Shown here: in pieces, positions 24,573-32,555 of the stretch | How positions within the stretch are numbered: position 1 is the first letter of the stretch | Layout of the letters: the number at the start of each line of letters is the position of its first letter | NCBI GenBank assembly: GCA_040429635.1 | Contig: CP158972.1 | Span: 715,918 to 779,917, forward strand | Direction of reading: 5' to 3' | DNA: 64,000 nt | Source of the DNA: Tamlana crocina | GTDB lineage: Bacteria; Bacteroidota; Bacteroidia; Flavobacteriales; Flavobacteriaceae | The notes under the pieces: model-generated | The model's input: only the letters and a program-made list of their open reading frames with translations | Told to the model about the DNA's origin: nothing | Databases searched by the model: none | Translations under genes and position numbers: made by a program

Positions 24573-27197
24573 TTAAAATTGTTGTCCAATAATAAAGTGG
24601 GTTTCCCAACCGTGCTTGGTAGATTCGCCAGGTAAAGGATCGAATCCGTGACCAAAATCGATACCCAATAAACCAAAGGCTGGCATGAAAATACGAATAC
24701 CTAAACCTGCGGAACGATTTACGTTAAACGGACTAAAGTCCCTAAAATTGTTATACGAGCCACCAGCTTCCAAAAAAGCCAAAGCATAAATTTTAGCAGA
24801 TGCTTTTAAAGTGATAGGGTAACGCAATTCCAATGAATATTTATTGTAAATAGTTCCACCGTCATTTGAAGCGCGGCCAGTATTTTCGTCAAGAGGTGTT
24901 AGCGATTGGTTGGGGTAACCACGCAGTTGTATGGCTTCACGGCCATCTAAACTGTAATTGCCCAATCCATCACCACCTACAAAGAATCTTTCAAAAGGAA
25001 TCACGCCACGGTCTTGGTTGTATGCTCCTAAAAACCCGAATTCTACAAGGGGACGCAACACCAAGTTTTTGGTAATTTCGGTGTACCATTCACCTTTAAA
25101 GTTGATTTTATAAAACTCTAACCAATTAAAACGTTTTTGGTCTATTTCTGTAATTTTTTCGTTTGCAGCAATATATTCAGGAGATAAAGTACTTTCTGCA
25201 TTAGCAGCCTGTTGCTGTGCGGCGTCGTATTCATCAGAAAGTTGTTCGTAATCCACGCCGTTAAAAAGGGAGTACGGCAATGAGAATTTACCGGTTACCG
25301 AAAACTTCGAGCCTCCTGTTGGGAAAATAGGATCGACATTGGTGTTGTTTCTGCTTAAACCTACGGTGTAGGATAAGTTATTGGAATGCCCATCGCCAAA
25401 GCTAAATAATCCCGTGTTGTAGTTGTTTAAATCATAACGTTGGTAACTGATGGCCTGTGAAAGCGTAAAGAAATCGTCGGGAACCGTTAATCGTTTGGCC
25501 AAACCAAAAGTGATTCCAGTGATGTTAAAACTTCTGCTTCTATCTGGTTGGAAATTTGCTCCATACGTAAATTGCTTGGTGTGCGATATTGATGTTGAAA
25601 ACTGTACGGGACGCTTGCCCCCCATCCAAGGTTCTGAAAACGAAAAACTATAGGTTTGGAAAAAGCGGCTGGCCTGTAAACGGAGCGCTAATTTTTGTCC
25701 GTCGCCCATAGGGATAGGTTTATAGGCCTCCTTTTTAAAGATGTCTTTAATTGAAAAGTTGTTGAACGATAAGCCTAAAGTTCCAATAAAACCGCCACCA
25801 CCGTAGCCACCCTGTAACTCGATTTGGCTAGAACCGGTTTCCTTTACCGAGTACTCCATATCGATGGTGCCTTCCATGGGGTTGGCATTTTTAAAGTCGG
25901 GCGAGATTTCCTGGGCATCAAAAAAGCCCAATTGCCCCAATTCCCTTACGGTACGCACTACATTGGCTTTGCTGTACAATTGACCAGGGCGCGTGCGTAA
26001 TTCACGGTAAATAACGTGGTCGTTCGTTTTGTCGTTACCCACTACCGAAACGGTGTTGAAATAGGCTGGTTTCCCTTCGGAAATCCTAATTTCCATATCA
26101 ATCACATTGTTTTCGGCACTCACCTCAACAGGGTTAATGCTGGAAAACAAATAACCGTTGTTTTGGTATTCGTTGGTAATATCGAAAGCATCAGGTTTAG
26201 AGTTGTCTGCAATACGTTTTTGAAGCAAAACGCCGTTGTAGGTGTCACCTTTTCTTATACGCAGTAATCTGCTTAAATATTCGTTGGAATATACAGTGTT
26301 TCCAATAAACTTTATATCGCCAAAGGAGTACTGCTCGCCTTCGGTAACATCAATGAAAAGCGATATGGTTTTATCGTTGTTAACAACTAAACTGTCGGAT
26401 ACAATTCGGGCATCGCGATAACCGTTTTCTTTGTAAGTGTCAACAATGTGGCCCAAATCGGCTTGGTAGGCCGAATCGATATATTTTGAACGCTTTAATA
26501 TGCGCAGACGGTTGATTTTCTTAGTGCTTTTCATAGCTTTTCTAAGCCTTTTGTCACTTAAAACATCATTGCCAGAAAACACAATGTCTTTAATTTTTAC
26601 CTTTTCACCCTTGTCGATATTAACCACCATATTCACTCTAGCGGTTTGAATGGAATCCTTTATATCGATAGTGTTGATGTGCACTTTGGTGTTGTAATAA
26701 CCGTCTTTTTTATACTTTTTCACCAAATGGTTTTTGGTTGTGGTAATCAGGTTTTCGGTAACTTTAGTACCTTTTTTTAGTTTGTTGTCGTTAATAATAC
26801 CTTCAACTTTTCCTTTTTTAACACCGTTTATTTTTATGTCGTTAAGTTGCGGTAAATCGGAAAGTTGAATTTGAAGAAAGGCTTTGTCGTCTTCAATTTT
26901 AGTCACGTAAACTTCAATATCGCTGAAGAGTTTGGAGTTCCAGAGTTTTTTAATGGCGTTGGCGATATCTTCACCGGGAATGGTAATTTCTTCACCTTTT
27001 CTAAGCCCGGAATAAGTGATAATGGTTTGGTCGCCAAACGAGGTGTTTCCCAAAACCGAAATATCTTCCAAAATGTATTTTTTGCCTTTTATGTAATTAA
27101 CATCTTGTGCTTGAACGGCCATGCACCCTGCAAAAAAGGCTATAGTAAAAAAGTACTTTAAATATGTTGTTGCAGGTAACTTAACTAAGTTGTTCAC
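24573..27197 (-). CDS. bamA: outer-membrane protein assembly factor BamA
   Basis: About 874 aa. A signal peptide (ending CMAVQAQD) precedes five POTRA domains (about residues 35-430), which carry repeats such as KIKDIVFSGNDVLSDKRLRKAM and YSFGDIKFIGNTVYSNEYLSRLL. A 16-strand barrel (about 450-874) includes the lid and FERFFVGGDGLGNYSLDGR motif. It inserts beta-barrel proteins into the outer membrane. No ATG lies near the signal peptide: I propose GTG 27197, which overlaps the end of uppS by 17 bp; TTG at 27209 is another option. The operon context uppS-bamA-ompH-ompH is typical of the phylum. Confidence 0.93.
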   Translation of the reverse strand: MNNLVKLPATTYLKYFFTIAFFAGCMAVQAQDVNYIKGKKYILEDISVLGNTSFGDQTIITYSGLRKGEEITIPGEDIANAIKKLWNSKLFSDIEVYVTKIEDDKAFLQIQLSDLPQLNDIKINGVKKGKVEGIINDNKLKKGTKVTENLITTTKNHLVKKYKKDGYYNTKVHINTIDIKDSIQTARVNMVVNIDKGEKVKIKDIVFSGNDVLSDKRLRKAMKSTKKINRLRILKRSKYIDSAYQADLGHIVDTYKENGYRDARIVSDSLVVNNDKTISLFIDVTEGEQYSFGDIKFIGNTVYSNEYLSRLLRIRKGDTYNGVLLQKRIADNSKPDAFDITNEYQNNGYLFSSINPVEVSAENNVIDMEIRISEGKPAYFNTVSVVGNDKTNDHVIYRELRTRPGQLYSKANVVRTVRELGQLGFFDAQEISPDFKNANPMEGTIDMEYSVKETGSSQIELQGGYGGGGFIGTLGLSFNNFSIKDIFKKEAYKPIPMGDGQKLALRLQASRFFQTYSFSFSEPWMGGKRPVQFSTSISHTKQFTYGANFQPDRSRSFNITGITFGLAKRLTVPDDFFTLSQAISYQRYDLNNYNTGLFSFGDGHSNNLSYTVGLSRNNTNVDPIFPTGGSKFSVTGKFSLPYSLFNGVDYEQLSDEYDAAQQQAANAESTLSPEYIAANEKITEIDQKRFNWLEFYKINFKGEWYTEITKNLVLRPLVEFGFLGAYNQDRGVIPFERFFVGGDGLGNYSLDGREAIQLRGYPNQSLTPLDENTGRASNDGGTIYNKYSLELRYPITLKASAKIYALAFLEAGGSYNNFRDFSPFNVNRSAGLGIRIFMPAFGLLGIDFGHGFDPLPGESTKHGWETHFIIGQQF

Positions 27198-27921
27198 TTG
27201 TTTTCCCAAATCTTCGTTCTCTTTTTTGATATTCAATAATAGCTTCGTACAAATGTTGTCTTTTAAAGTCTGGCCACAGTACACTTGCAAAAAATAATTC
27301 AGCATAAGCTATTTGCCATAGTAAAAAGTTGCTTATGCGCTGCTCTCCGCTAGTTCTAATAAGCAAATCTACATCTGGTAAATTATGCGTGTAAAGATGC
27401 TCATTTATAATTGATTCATCAATTTTATCGGGCGAAATTATATTATTTTTAACTTTAATGCTAATTTCTTTTACGGAGTTTATCAATTCTTCCCTCGATC
27501 CGTAGCTTAAAGCCAGCGTTAAAGTCATTCTGCTATTGTTTTCGGTACTTTTTATAACCTCAAAAAGCTCTTTGTGCACTTTTTTGGGTAATGTACTTAA
27601 AGCTCCAATGGCGTTTAACCTAATGTTGTTGTCCTGAAGGGTTTTGATTTCTTTTTTCAATGAAGACACCAAAAGCTTCATAAGGGTTTGCACTTCTAAT
27701 TTGGGGCGTTTCCAGTTTTCGGTGGAGAAGGCATAAAGCGTTAAGTTTTCAATGCCCAATTCGGCACAGGCTTCAACGGTTTCCCTAACCGATTTGGTGC
27801 CGTTTTCGTGGCCAAAAGCACGAGCCATACCTTGTTGTTTGGCCCAACGCCCGTTGCCATCCATAATTACGGCGATATGTTTGGGTAATCTTTTTTCGTT
27901 TATGTTGCTTTTTAAATCCAT
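27181..27921 (-). CDS. uppS: isoprenyl transferase (undecaprenyl diphosphate synthase)
   Basis: A 246-aa cis-prenyltransferase. The signature AVIMDGNGRWAKQQGMARAFGHENG-type block contains the catalytic Asp and pyrophosphate-binding residues. Further motifs are LTLYAFSTENWKRP, SYGSREELINS and DLLIRTSGEQRISNFLLWQ with YAELFF. The enzyme makes the C55 lipid carrier for peptidoglycan and surface polysaccharides. The start lies one base after the DUF6089 stop, and the 3' end overlaps the bamA start region, so translation is coupled. Confidence 0.95.
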   Translation of the reverse strand: MDLKSNINEKRLPKHIAVIMDGNGRWAKQQGMARAFGHENGTKSVRETVEACAELGIENLTLYAFSTENWKRPKLEVQTLMKLLVSSLKKEIKTLQDNNIRLNAIGALSTLPKKVHKELFEVIKSTENNSRMTLTLALSYGSREELINSVKEISIKVKNNIISPDKIDESIINEHLYTHNLPDVDLLIRTSGEQRISNFLLWQIAYAELFFASVLWPDFKRQHLYEAIIEYQKRERRFGKTSEQLS

Positions 27922-27922
27922 T

Positions 27923-28609
27923 TTATTCTACACAATAGCAAGGGTTTTCACCAAAGGTGTAAGTTAAGGTAATTCCTGAGAACACATACCAATCGTTGTT
28001 GTTTATGTTTCCAAAACGGTATTGGTTTCTCCATTGGTCGTCTGGCATACTGCCGTCAATTTCATCTGAAAACGTATAACGCGCACCCACTTCAAGGCCC
28101 AGAATAAAATTGCCTAACACGTTGGTTTTAAACCCTAATGCCATAGGTATGCCGTAAGCCCAACTGGAGGTGTTTTCGGGGGATTGTACGCCATTTAGGT
28201 AATAAAAATTATCGTGTTTTGCTACGCTAATTCCAGAATAGAGGTAGGGTGTAGCTACTGTTTTGCCGGAGTGCAGATTGAAATCCATGAACGTAAATTC
28301 CATGCCTGCCGATATTTCCAATAAGTTGGAATCGAAATCATAATCCCGTTGGATTCTTCTTGGGTCGTCCGATTTGCTATCATAAGCTTTTAAATCGGAA
28401 TAGGTTAACGATGCTCGCCAAGAGTGCCTTTTGCTTCGGTTCCATTTAAATAGCAGCCCTAGTGCAGGTGCGTTAGGTTTTATGTAGTCTGTGGCACCAA
28501 CATCACCAATTAAATTGCTTCCGCCTGCAAAACCACCAATTTCAAAAATTTGGGAGTAGCTTAATTGAATGCTTAAAATGCTAATAATCAACAGGGTTAA
28601 ATGCCTCAT
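27923..28609 (-). CDS. DUF6089 family outer-membrane-type protein
   Basis: A 228-aa protein with a signal peptide (residues 1-19, IQLSYSQ). The mature chain alternates polar and hydrophobic residues with many aromatics (FEIGGFAGGSNLIGDVGAT, SWAYGIPMALGFKTN, GNFILGLEVGARYTFSDEIDG) and ends in a terminal barrel-like strand (SGITLTYTFG). An eight-stranded outer-membrane barrel is likely. It is placed directly before uppS, as in other flavobacteria by my recollection, with function unknown. A TATATTTG promoter element lies about 20 bp upstream. Confidence 0.75.
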   Translation of the reverse strand: MRHLTLLIISILSIQLSYSQIFEIGGFAGGSNLIGDVGATDYIKPNAPALGLLFKWNRSKRHSWRASLTYSDLKAYDSKSDDPRRIQRDYDFDSNLLEISAGMEFTFMDFNLHSGKTVATPYLYSGISVAKHDNFYYLNGVQSPENTSSWAYGIPMALGFKTNVLGNFILGLEVGARYTFSDEIDGSMPDDQWRNQYRFGNINNNDWYVFSGITLTYTFGENPCYCVE

Positions 28610-28626
28610 AAATGTTCGAAAGTTTG

Positions 28627-28634
28627 CAAATATA
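28627..28634 (-). promoter_or_regulatory. -7 box upstream of the DUF6089-uppS-bamA operon
   Basis: TATATTTG on the minus strand matches TAnnTTTG exactly and lies about 18 bp before the ATG at 28609. The upstream -33 element is not clear. Confidence 0.5.
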
Positions 28635-28709
28635 ATAAATAAGATGTGTTCTGGGTAATATGAACAAAATTGTCTGGTTTTAAAACAGAAAATCTCTTAA
28701 ATTATTGTT

Positions 28710-29597
28710 TTAATTGCGTTTGTCTTCGCCCCAAAGGAGTTTTTTTCGAAGGGTGTCCAGAAAGCTTTCGTCCAGGAGGTCAATCATTTTAATTTTAAAA
28801 TCGGCCTTTTTGATTTTTATAAGCGTGCCATTGTCCAAAGTAGCAATTCTGGAATCTAAAGACACCAAATGCTGTTCTTCACGACCATCTACCCGAAGCT
28901 CAATTACAGTAGAATCAGGGATGATTAACGGACGCGCACTCAGGTTATGAGGAGCAATGGGCGTAAGGGCAAAACTGTTGGTGCTTGGTGTAATTACCGG
29001 GCCGCCACAACTCAGCGAATAGCCGGTAGAACCCGTGGGCGTTGATACGATTAATCCGTCACTCCAATACGAGGTGAGGTATTCGCCATCCAAATGCGTT
29101 TCCACGGTAATCATCGAGGTGGTGTTTTTTCTGCTTACGGCAATTTCGTTGAGTGCAAAATTGAGCGATTTGATATCTGGGTTTTCAGGCGATGTTTCCA
29201 CCGAAAGCAAACTGCGTTCCGAAATGTTGTATTTGCCATCAATAATGCTTTGCATGGCACGCTCGATATCGTCCACCTGAATGGTGGCCAGGAAACCGAG
29301 CCTTCCGGTGTTGATGCCAATAATGGGTATGTTGATATCCTTTACAAAAGTAATGGCGCGTAAAATGGTACCATCGCCGCCCACACTTACCAGCAAATCG
29401 AAAGAGGTGTCGAGTGTGTCGAAGGTTTTAAACGAATTAAAATCTTTTATGTTCGGCGAATTATCGCTTATGATTTCGAAAAAATGACTTTCAATATAAG
29501 CGTCAATATCTTTTTTTAGTAAATATTGAAACAGGGTTTCGACGGAAGCTGATGTGGTTTTGTTGTAAAAACGTCCGAAAATGGCAACCTTCATCAT
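28710..29597 (-). CDS. nadK: NAD kinase
   Basis: A 295-aa enzyme that phosphorylates NAD to NADP. Motifs: VSVGGDGTILRAI (GGDG, about residues 70-80), GRLGFLATIQ, the conserved NE in NFALNEIAVSR, and SDGLIVSTPTGSTGYSLSCGGP with the glycine-rich loop. The ATG overlaps the stop of the upstream CBS gene by 4 bp (ATGA), so the two are coupled. About 100 bp of spacer with a promoter-like box follows before the DUF6089 gene. Confidence 0.95.
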   Translation of the reverse strand: MMKVAIFGRFYNKTTSASVETLFQYLLKKDIDAYIESHFFEIISDNSPNIKDFNSFKTFDTLDTSFDLLVSVGGDGTILRAITFVKDINIPIIGINTGRLGFLATIQVDDIERAMQSIIDGKYNISERSLLSVETSPENPDIKSLNFALNEIAVSRKNTTSMITVETHLDGEYLTSYWSDGLIVSTPTGSTGYSLSCGGPVITPSTNSFALTPIAPHNLSARPLIIPDSTVIELRVDGREEQHLVSLDSRIATLDNGTLIKIKKADFKIKMIDLLDESFLDTLRKKLLWGEDKRN

Positions 29598-30253
29598 ATG
29601 TTTAAATATCTTTTTAAGTAATTAGAGCGTTCTTTCAAGGTTTCTAAATAGCCATCTTCTTCGTGGCCAGAAACAATGTTGTAGCTGTATCTTCTGAATG
29701 TTTGAATGATTTCGTTTAGGCCGGTATTGCCTATTTTTAAAGTGATTTGTATCAGGTCGCTGTTCATCTTAGAAACAAATGCGCCCAAAAGTTTACCGTC
29801 GTTCGATTCTACAATTTGGCTAATTTCGCTAAACGAATAATCATTAATACCTTTTTCAATCACCAAAATGCCTCCTGCTTCAGAGAAGAAAGGCGATTCA
29901 CTGAACAGGCTGATAACGTCATTAAGTTCATAGTAACCCAAATAGCGGTTTTTAGCGTCCAGAACGGGCATGATGTTGTTGGAGTGTACGGCAAATTCTT
30001 CTAAAATATCCAACCAAACGGTATTGTCTCGAACATAAAAATCCTCAAGGGCGTACACATATTCTTTTAGCGGTTTTTCACCATCAAAGCAATGGGCGTC
30101 GGTTTCAGAAAAACAGCCGAGGTACGCGCCATTATCGTCCTTCACCGGAATGTGCGAAAACGTAAGCTGGTTAAAAAGGAGTTGCAGCTCACTAGCCTTA
30201 CTGTTAATGTTTAAGGGTTTTACATCGTTAATTATGTATTCCGAAAGTCGCAT
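29594..30253 (-). CDS. CBS-domain protein
   Basis: A 219-aa cytosolic protein with two CBS motifs (about residues 5-70: LSEYIINDVKPLNINSK, HIPVKDDNGAYLGCFSE; and about 75-135: VHSNNIMPVLDAKNRYLGYYELNDV) followed by an ACT-like C-terminal part (about 145-215). CBS pairs sense adenine nucleotides. Overlap with nadK by 4 bp suggests adenylate or NAD(P)-linked regulation, which is inference. It is divergent from pdxJ across an 88-bp spacer. Confidence 0.85.
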   Translation of the reverse strand: MRLSEYIINDVKPLNINSKASELQLLFNQLTFSHIPVKDDNGAYLGCFSETDAHCFDGEKPLKEYVYALEDFYVRDNTVWLDILEEFAVHSNNIMPVLDAKNRYLGYYELNDVISLFSESPFFSEAGGILVIEKGINDYSFSEISQIVESNDGKLLGAFVSKMNSDLIQITLKIGNTGLNEIIQTFRRYSYNIVSGHEEDGYLETLKERSNYLKRYLNI

Positions 30254-30316
30254 AATCTTTGTTTAATGGTACTGCAAATTAATCAAAAAAATACTATGTA
30301 GGCGTGTTCTACTTTG

Positions 30317-30324
30317 TATTTTTG
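30317..30324 (+). promoter_or_regulatory. -7 box upstream of pdxJ
   Basis: TATTTTTG matches TAnnTTTG and lies 17 bp before the pdxJ ATG at 30342; no clear TTG is found at the expected upstream distance. Confidence 0.45.
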
Positions 30325-30341
30325 CTGAATAAAACCGATTT

Positions 30342-31055
30342 ATGACCAAGTTAAGCGTTAATATTAATAAGATTGCCACGTTGCGGAATTCAAGGGGTGG
30401 CAATGTGCCCAATGTGGTGCAATTTGCCAAAGATGTACAGCGTTTTGGTGCCGAAGGAGTTACCATTCATCCAAGGCCAGACGAACGGCACATCCGCTAC
30501 CAAGATGCGCGCGATTTAAAACCGGTAGTTTACACCGAATATAATATTGAGGGCAACCCTATAAAGTCGTTTATGGATTTGGTTTTGGAGGTGAAACCTA
30601 CACAGGTGACTTTGGTGCCAGATGCCGAAGATGCCATTACCAGCAACGCCGGATGGGATACTTTAAAGCATAAAGATTTTTTGGTTGATGTGATTAAGGA
30701 ATTTCAACAAAACGGCATTCGAACGTCCATTTTTGTCGATCCAGTTTTAAAGCAAATTGAAGGTGCCAAAGCAACCGGAACAGATAGAGTAGAGTTGTAC
30801 ACCGAAGGTTTTGCGCATCAATACGGTTTGGGGAATTTAGAAGGTGTTAAGCCCTATGCTGAAAGTGCTAAGCTGGCTAATGAACTCGGGTTGGGACTGA
30901 ATGCAGGGCACGATTTGTCGTTAGATAACATTGAGTTTTTCAAAAAGAATATCCCCGGTTTGTTGGAGGTGTCTATTGGGCATGCTTTAGTGGCCGAAAG
31001 TTTGTACTTGGGCGTAGAAAATGTTATTCAGATGTATTTGCGTAAACTTCGTTAG
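30342..31055 (+). CDS. pdxJ: pyridoxine 5'-phosphate synthase
   Basis: A 237-aa TIM-barrel enzyme of the DXP-dependent vitamin B6 pathway. It condenses 1-deoxyxylulose-5-phosphate with 3-amino-2-oxopropyl phosphate. Motifs: KLSVNINKIATLRNSRGG at the N-terminus, GVTIHPRPDERHI, TLVPDAEDAITSNAGWD, RVELYTEGFAHQYG, LNAGHDLSLDN and the C-terminal VSIGHALVAESLYLG. Length is normal. It is followed after 54 bp by an alpha/beta hydrolase on the same strand. Confidence 0.96.
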   Translation: MTKLSVNINKIATLRNSRGGNVPNVVQFAKDVQRFGAEGVTIHPRPDERHIRYQDARDLKPVVYTEYNIEGNPIKSFMDLVLEVKPTQVTLVPDAEDAITSNAGWDTLKHKDFLVDVIKEFQQNGIRTSIFVDPVLKQIEGAKATGTDRVELYTEGFAHQYGLGNLEGVKPYAESAKLANELGLGLNAGHDLSLDNIEFFKKNIPGLLEVSIGHALVAESLYLGVENVIQMYLRKLR

Positions 31056-31109
31056 TTGCAGATTGTTTGAAAATCGGAAATTATTAATCAAAAATCGTAA
31101 ATCAAATTC

Positions 31110-31874
31110 ATGGTATTACATTCAAACATCATAGGTGAAGGAAAACCATTTGTAATTCTGCATGGTTTTTTGGGCATGAGCGATAATTGGAAAACTTTGG
31201 GCGGACAGTTCAGTGAATTGGGTTTCGAGGTACATTTGGTGGATCAGCGTAACCATGGGCGGAGTTTCCACAGCGACCAATTTAGTTACGAGCTTTTAGC
31301 TGAAGATTTAAAGAATTACTGTGAGACCAATAAACTGGAAGATATTGTATTGCTCGGGCATTCCATGGGCGGAAAAACCGCGATGTTATTTTCTGCATTG
31401 TATCCTGAATTGGTGTCTAAATTATTGGTGGCCGATATCTCACCACGATTCTATCCCGTGCACCACGACACTATTTTAAACGGATTGAGCCAATTGGATT
31501 TTAGTGAAATAAAAAGTCGCGGCCAAGCTGATAAAGTGTTGAGTGAATATGTGTCCGATTTTGGTACACGTCAATTCCTTTTAAAAAATCTGTATTGGGT
31601 TGAAAAAGGTCAATTGGGACTGCGCATTAACTTAGAGGTTTTGAAAAACGAAGTGGCCGAAGTTGGAGAGTCACTTCCCGCACATGCTACTTTCGAAAAA
31701 GATACCTTATTCCTTCGAGGCGATCGTTCGGAATACATTGGTGTTGACGACGAGAATATCATAAAAAGCCATTTCCCAAATTCAGAAATTGTTACCATTG
31801 CCAACTCAGGGCATTGGCTGCATGCCGAAAACCCCAAAGACTTTTTTGAGGCTGTAGAGCGGTTTGTGAAATAA
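31110..31874 (+). CDS. alpha/beta-fold hydrolase (YbfF-like esterase)
   Basis: A 254-aa protein with the alpha/beta-hydrolase core: oxyanion loop FVILHGFLGMSDNW, DQRNHGRS, nucleophile elbow GHSMGGKTA (Ser), Asp in LFLRGDRSEYI or nearby, and catalytic His in NSGHWLHAE. It resembles E. coli YbfF, an acyl-CoA or short-chain esterase. The physiological substrate is unknown. It lies between pdxJ and a small holin-like membrane gene, probably co-transcribed with both. Confidence 0.88.
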   Translation: MVLHSNIIGEGKPFVILHGFLGMSDNWKTLGGQFSELGFEVHLVDQRNHGRSFHSDQFSYELLAEDLKNYCETNKLEDIVLLGHSMGGKTAMLFSALYPELVSKLLVADISPRFYPVHHDTILNGLSQLDFSEIKSRGQADKVLSEYVSDFGTRQFLLKNLYWVEKGQLGLRINLEVLKNEVAEVGESLPAHATFEKDTLFLRGDRSEYIGVDDENIIKSHFPNSEIVTIANSGHWLHAENPKDFFEAVERFVK

Positions 31875-31907
31875 TAAATTTCGTATATTTCCTTAAAAAC
31901 AAAATAT

Positions 31908-32255
31908 ATGAATCTCATTTTAAGACTTCTATTAAACGCTGCAGCCGTATTTATTTTAGCTTATGCGCTATCGGGCGTAAATGTTGATAATTACTTAACG
32001 GCTATTGTGGTGGCGCTAGTTTTGGCGATACTCAATTTACTGGTAAAGCCTATTTTGGTTATATTCACCTTGCCGGCCACCATCTTAACTTTAGGCTTGT
32101 TCCTTTTGGTAATCAATGCCATAATTATTCTGCTGGCCGATCAATTAATAAGCGGTTTTTCGGTCAATAATTTTTGGTGGGCATTGTTTTTTAGTATTCT
32201 ACTTTCCATTCTGCAATCCATTCTTCATTCTTTGTTTAAAGAAGATAAAAAATAG
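31908..32255 (+). CDS. phage-holin superfamily IV-like membrane protein
   Basis: A 115-aa membrane protein with four hydrophobic helices, beginning MNLILRLLLNAAAVFILAYA. The conserved ALVLAILNLLVKPILVIFTLPATILTLGLFLLVINAI and DQLISGFSV patterns belong to the chromosomal group often named mycobacterial 4-TMS holin family. There are no phage genes nearby, so a lytic role is not implied. A MITE-like element begins 4 bp after its stop codon. Confidence 0.85.
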   Translation: MNLILRLLLNAAAVFILAYALSGVNVDNYLTAIVVALVLAILNLLVKPILVIFTLPATILTLGLFLLVINAIIILLADQLISGFSVNNFWWALFFSILLSILQSILHSLFKEDKK

Positions 32256-32258
32256 CCA

Positions 32259-32419
32259 AGAGCCTGTTTAAATTTTTATGATTAAGTTTTGTATTGTTCA
32301 TTTTTGATGCAGAATGAGTTAAAATTGAAGATAATAGCTGGGCTGCTTGGTGAAGTTTTAACAAAATTATGCGCAAAAAGGGGCGTAGAAAATAATTGAT
32401 AAAAACTTAAACAGGCTCT
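32259..32419. repeat. MITE-like element with 26-27-bp terminal inverted repeats
   Basis: The left end 32259-32284 starts AGAGCCTGTTTAAA; the right end 32393-32419 is its inverse with about two mismatches and a one-base gap. The 161-bp unit has no coding potential, and no clear target-site duplication is visible. A second element with the same GAGCCTG terminus lies at 40623-40742. Confidence 0.6.
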
Positions 32420-32440
32420 AAAAATCAAGGGTTTAAAAAC

Positions 32441-32479
32441 TTTGTTGGGTGGTAAAAATATTGTACTTTTGCCACCCAA
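32441..32479 (+). promoter_or_regulatory. tig promoter with embedded 8-bp inverted repeat
   Basis: TTTG (32441-32444) and TACTTTTG (32464-32471) form a Bacteroidota-type promoter with a 19-base spacer. TTGGGTGG (32445-32452) and its exact inverse CCACCCAA (32472-32479) flank the -7 box, resembling an operator. The leader to the ATG is about 80 bases. Confidence 0.6.
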
Positions 32480-32555
32480 TTTTAGTTACATAATTTTTAG
32501 GTTTCACAAAAACCTATTAGTGTTAATTGCCTAAAAGGCTTTATATCATTTGAAA

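Noticed and set aside
31908-32255. Prophage or lysis module suggested by the holin-like gene
   Set aside because: No endolysin, terminase, capsid, tail or integrase gene lies nearby; this holin superfamily is common as a chromosomal membrane protein.
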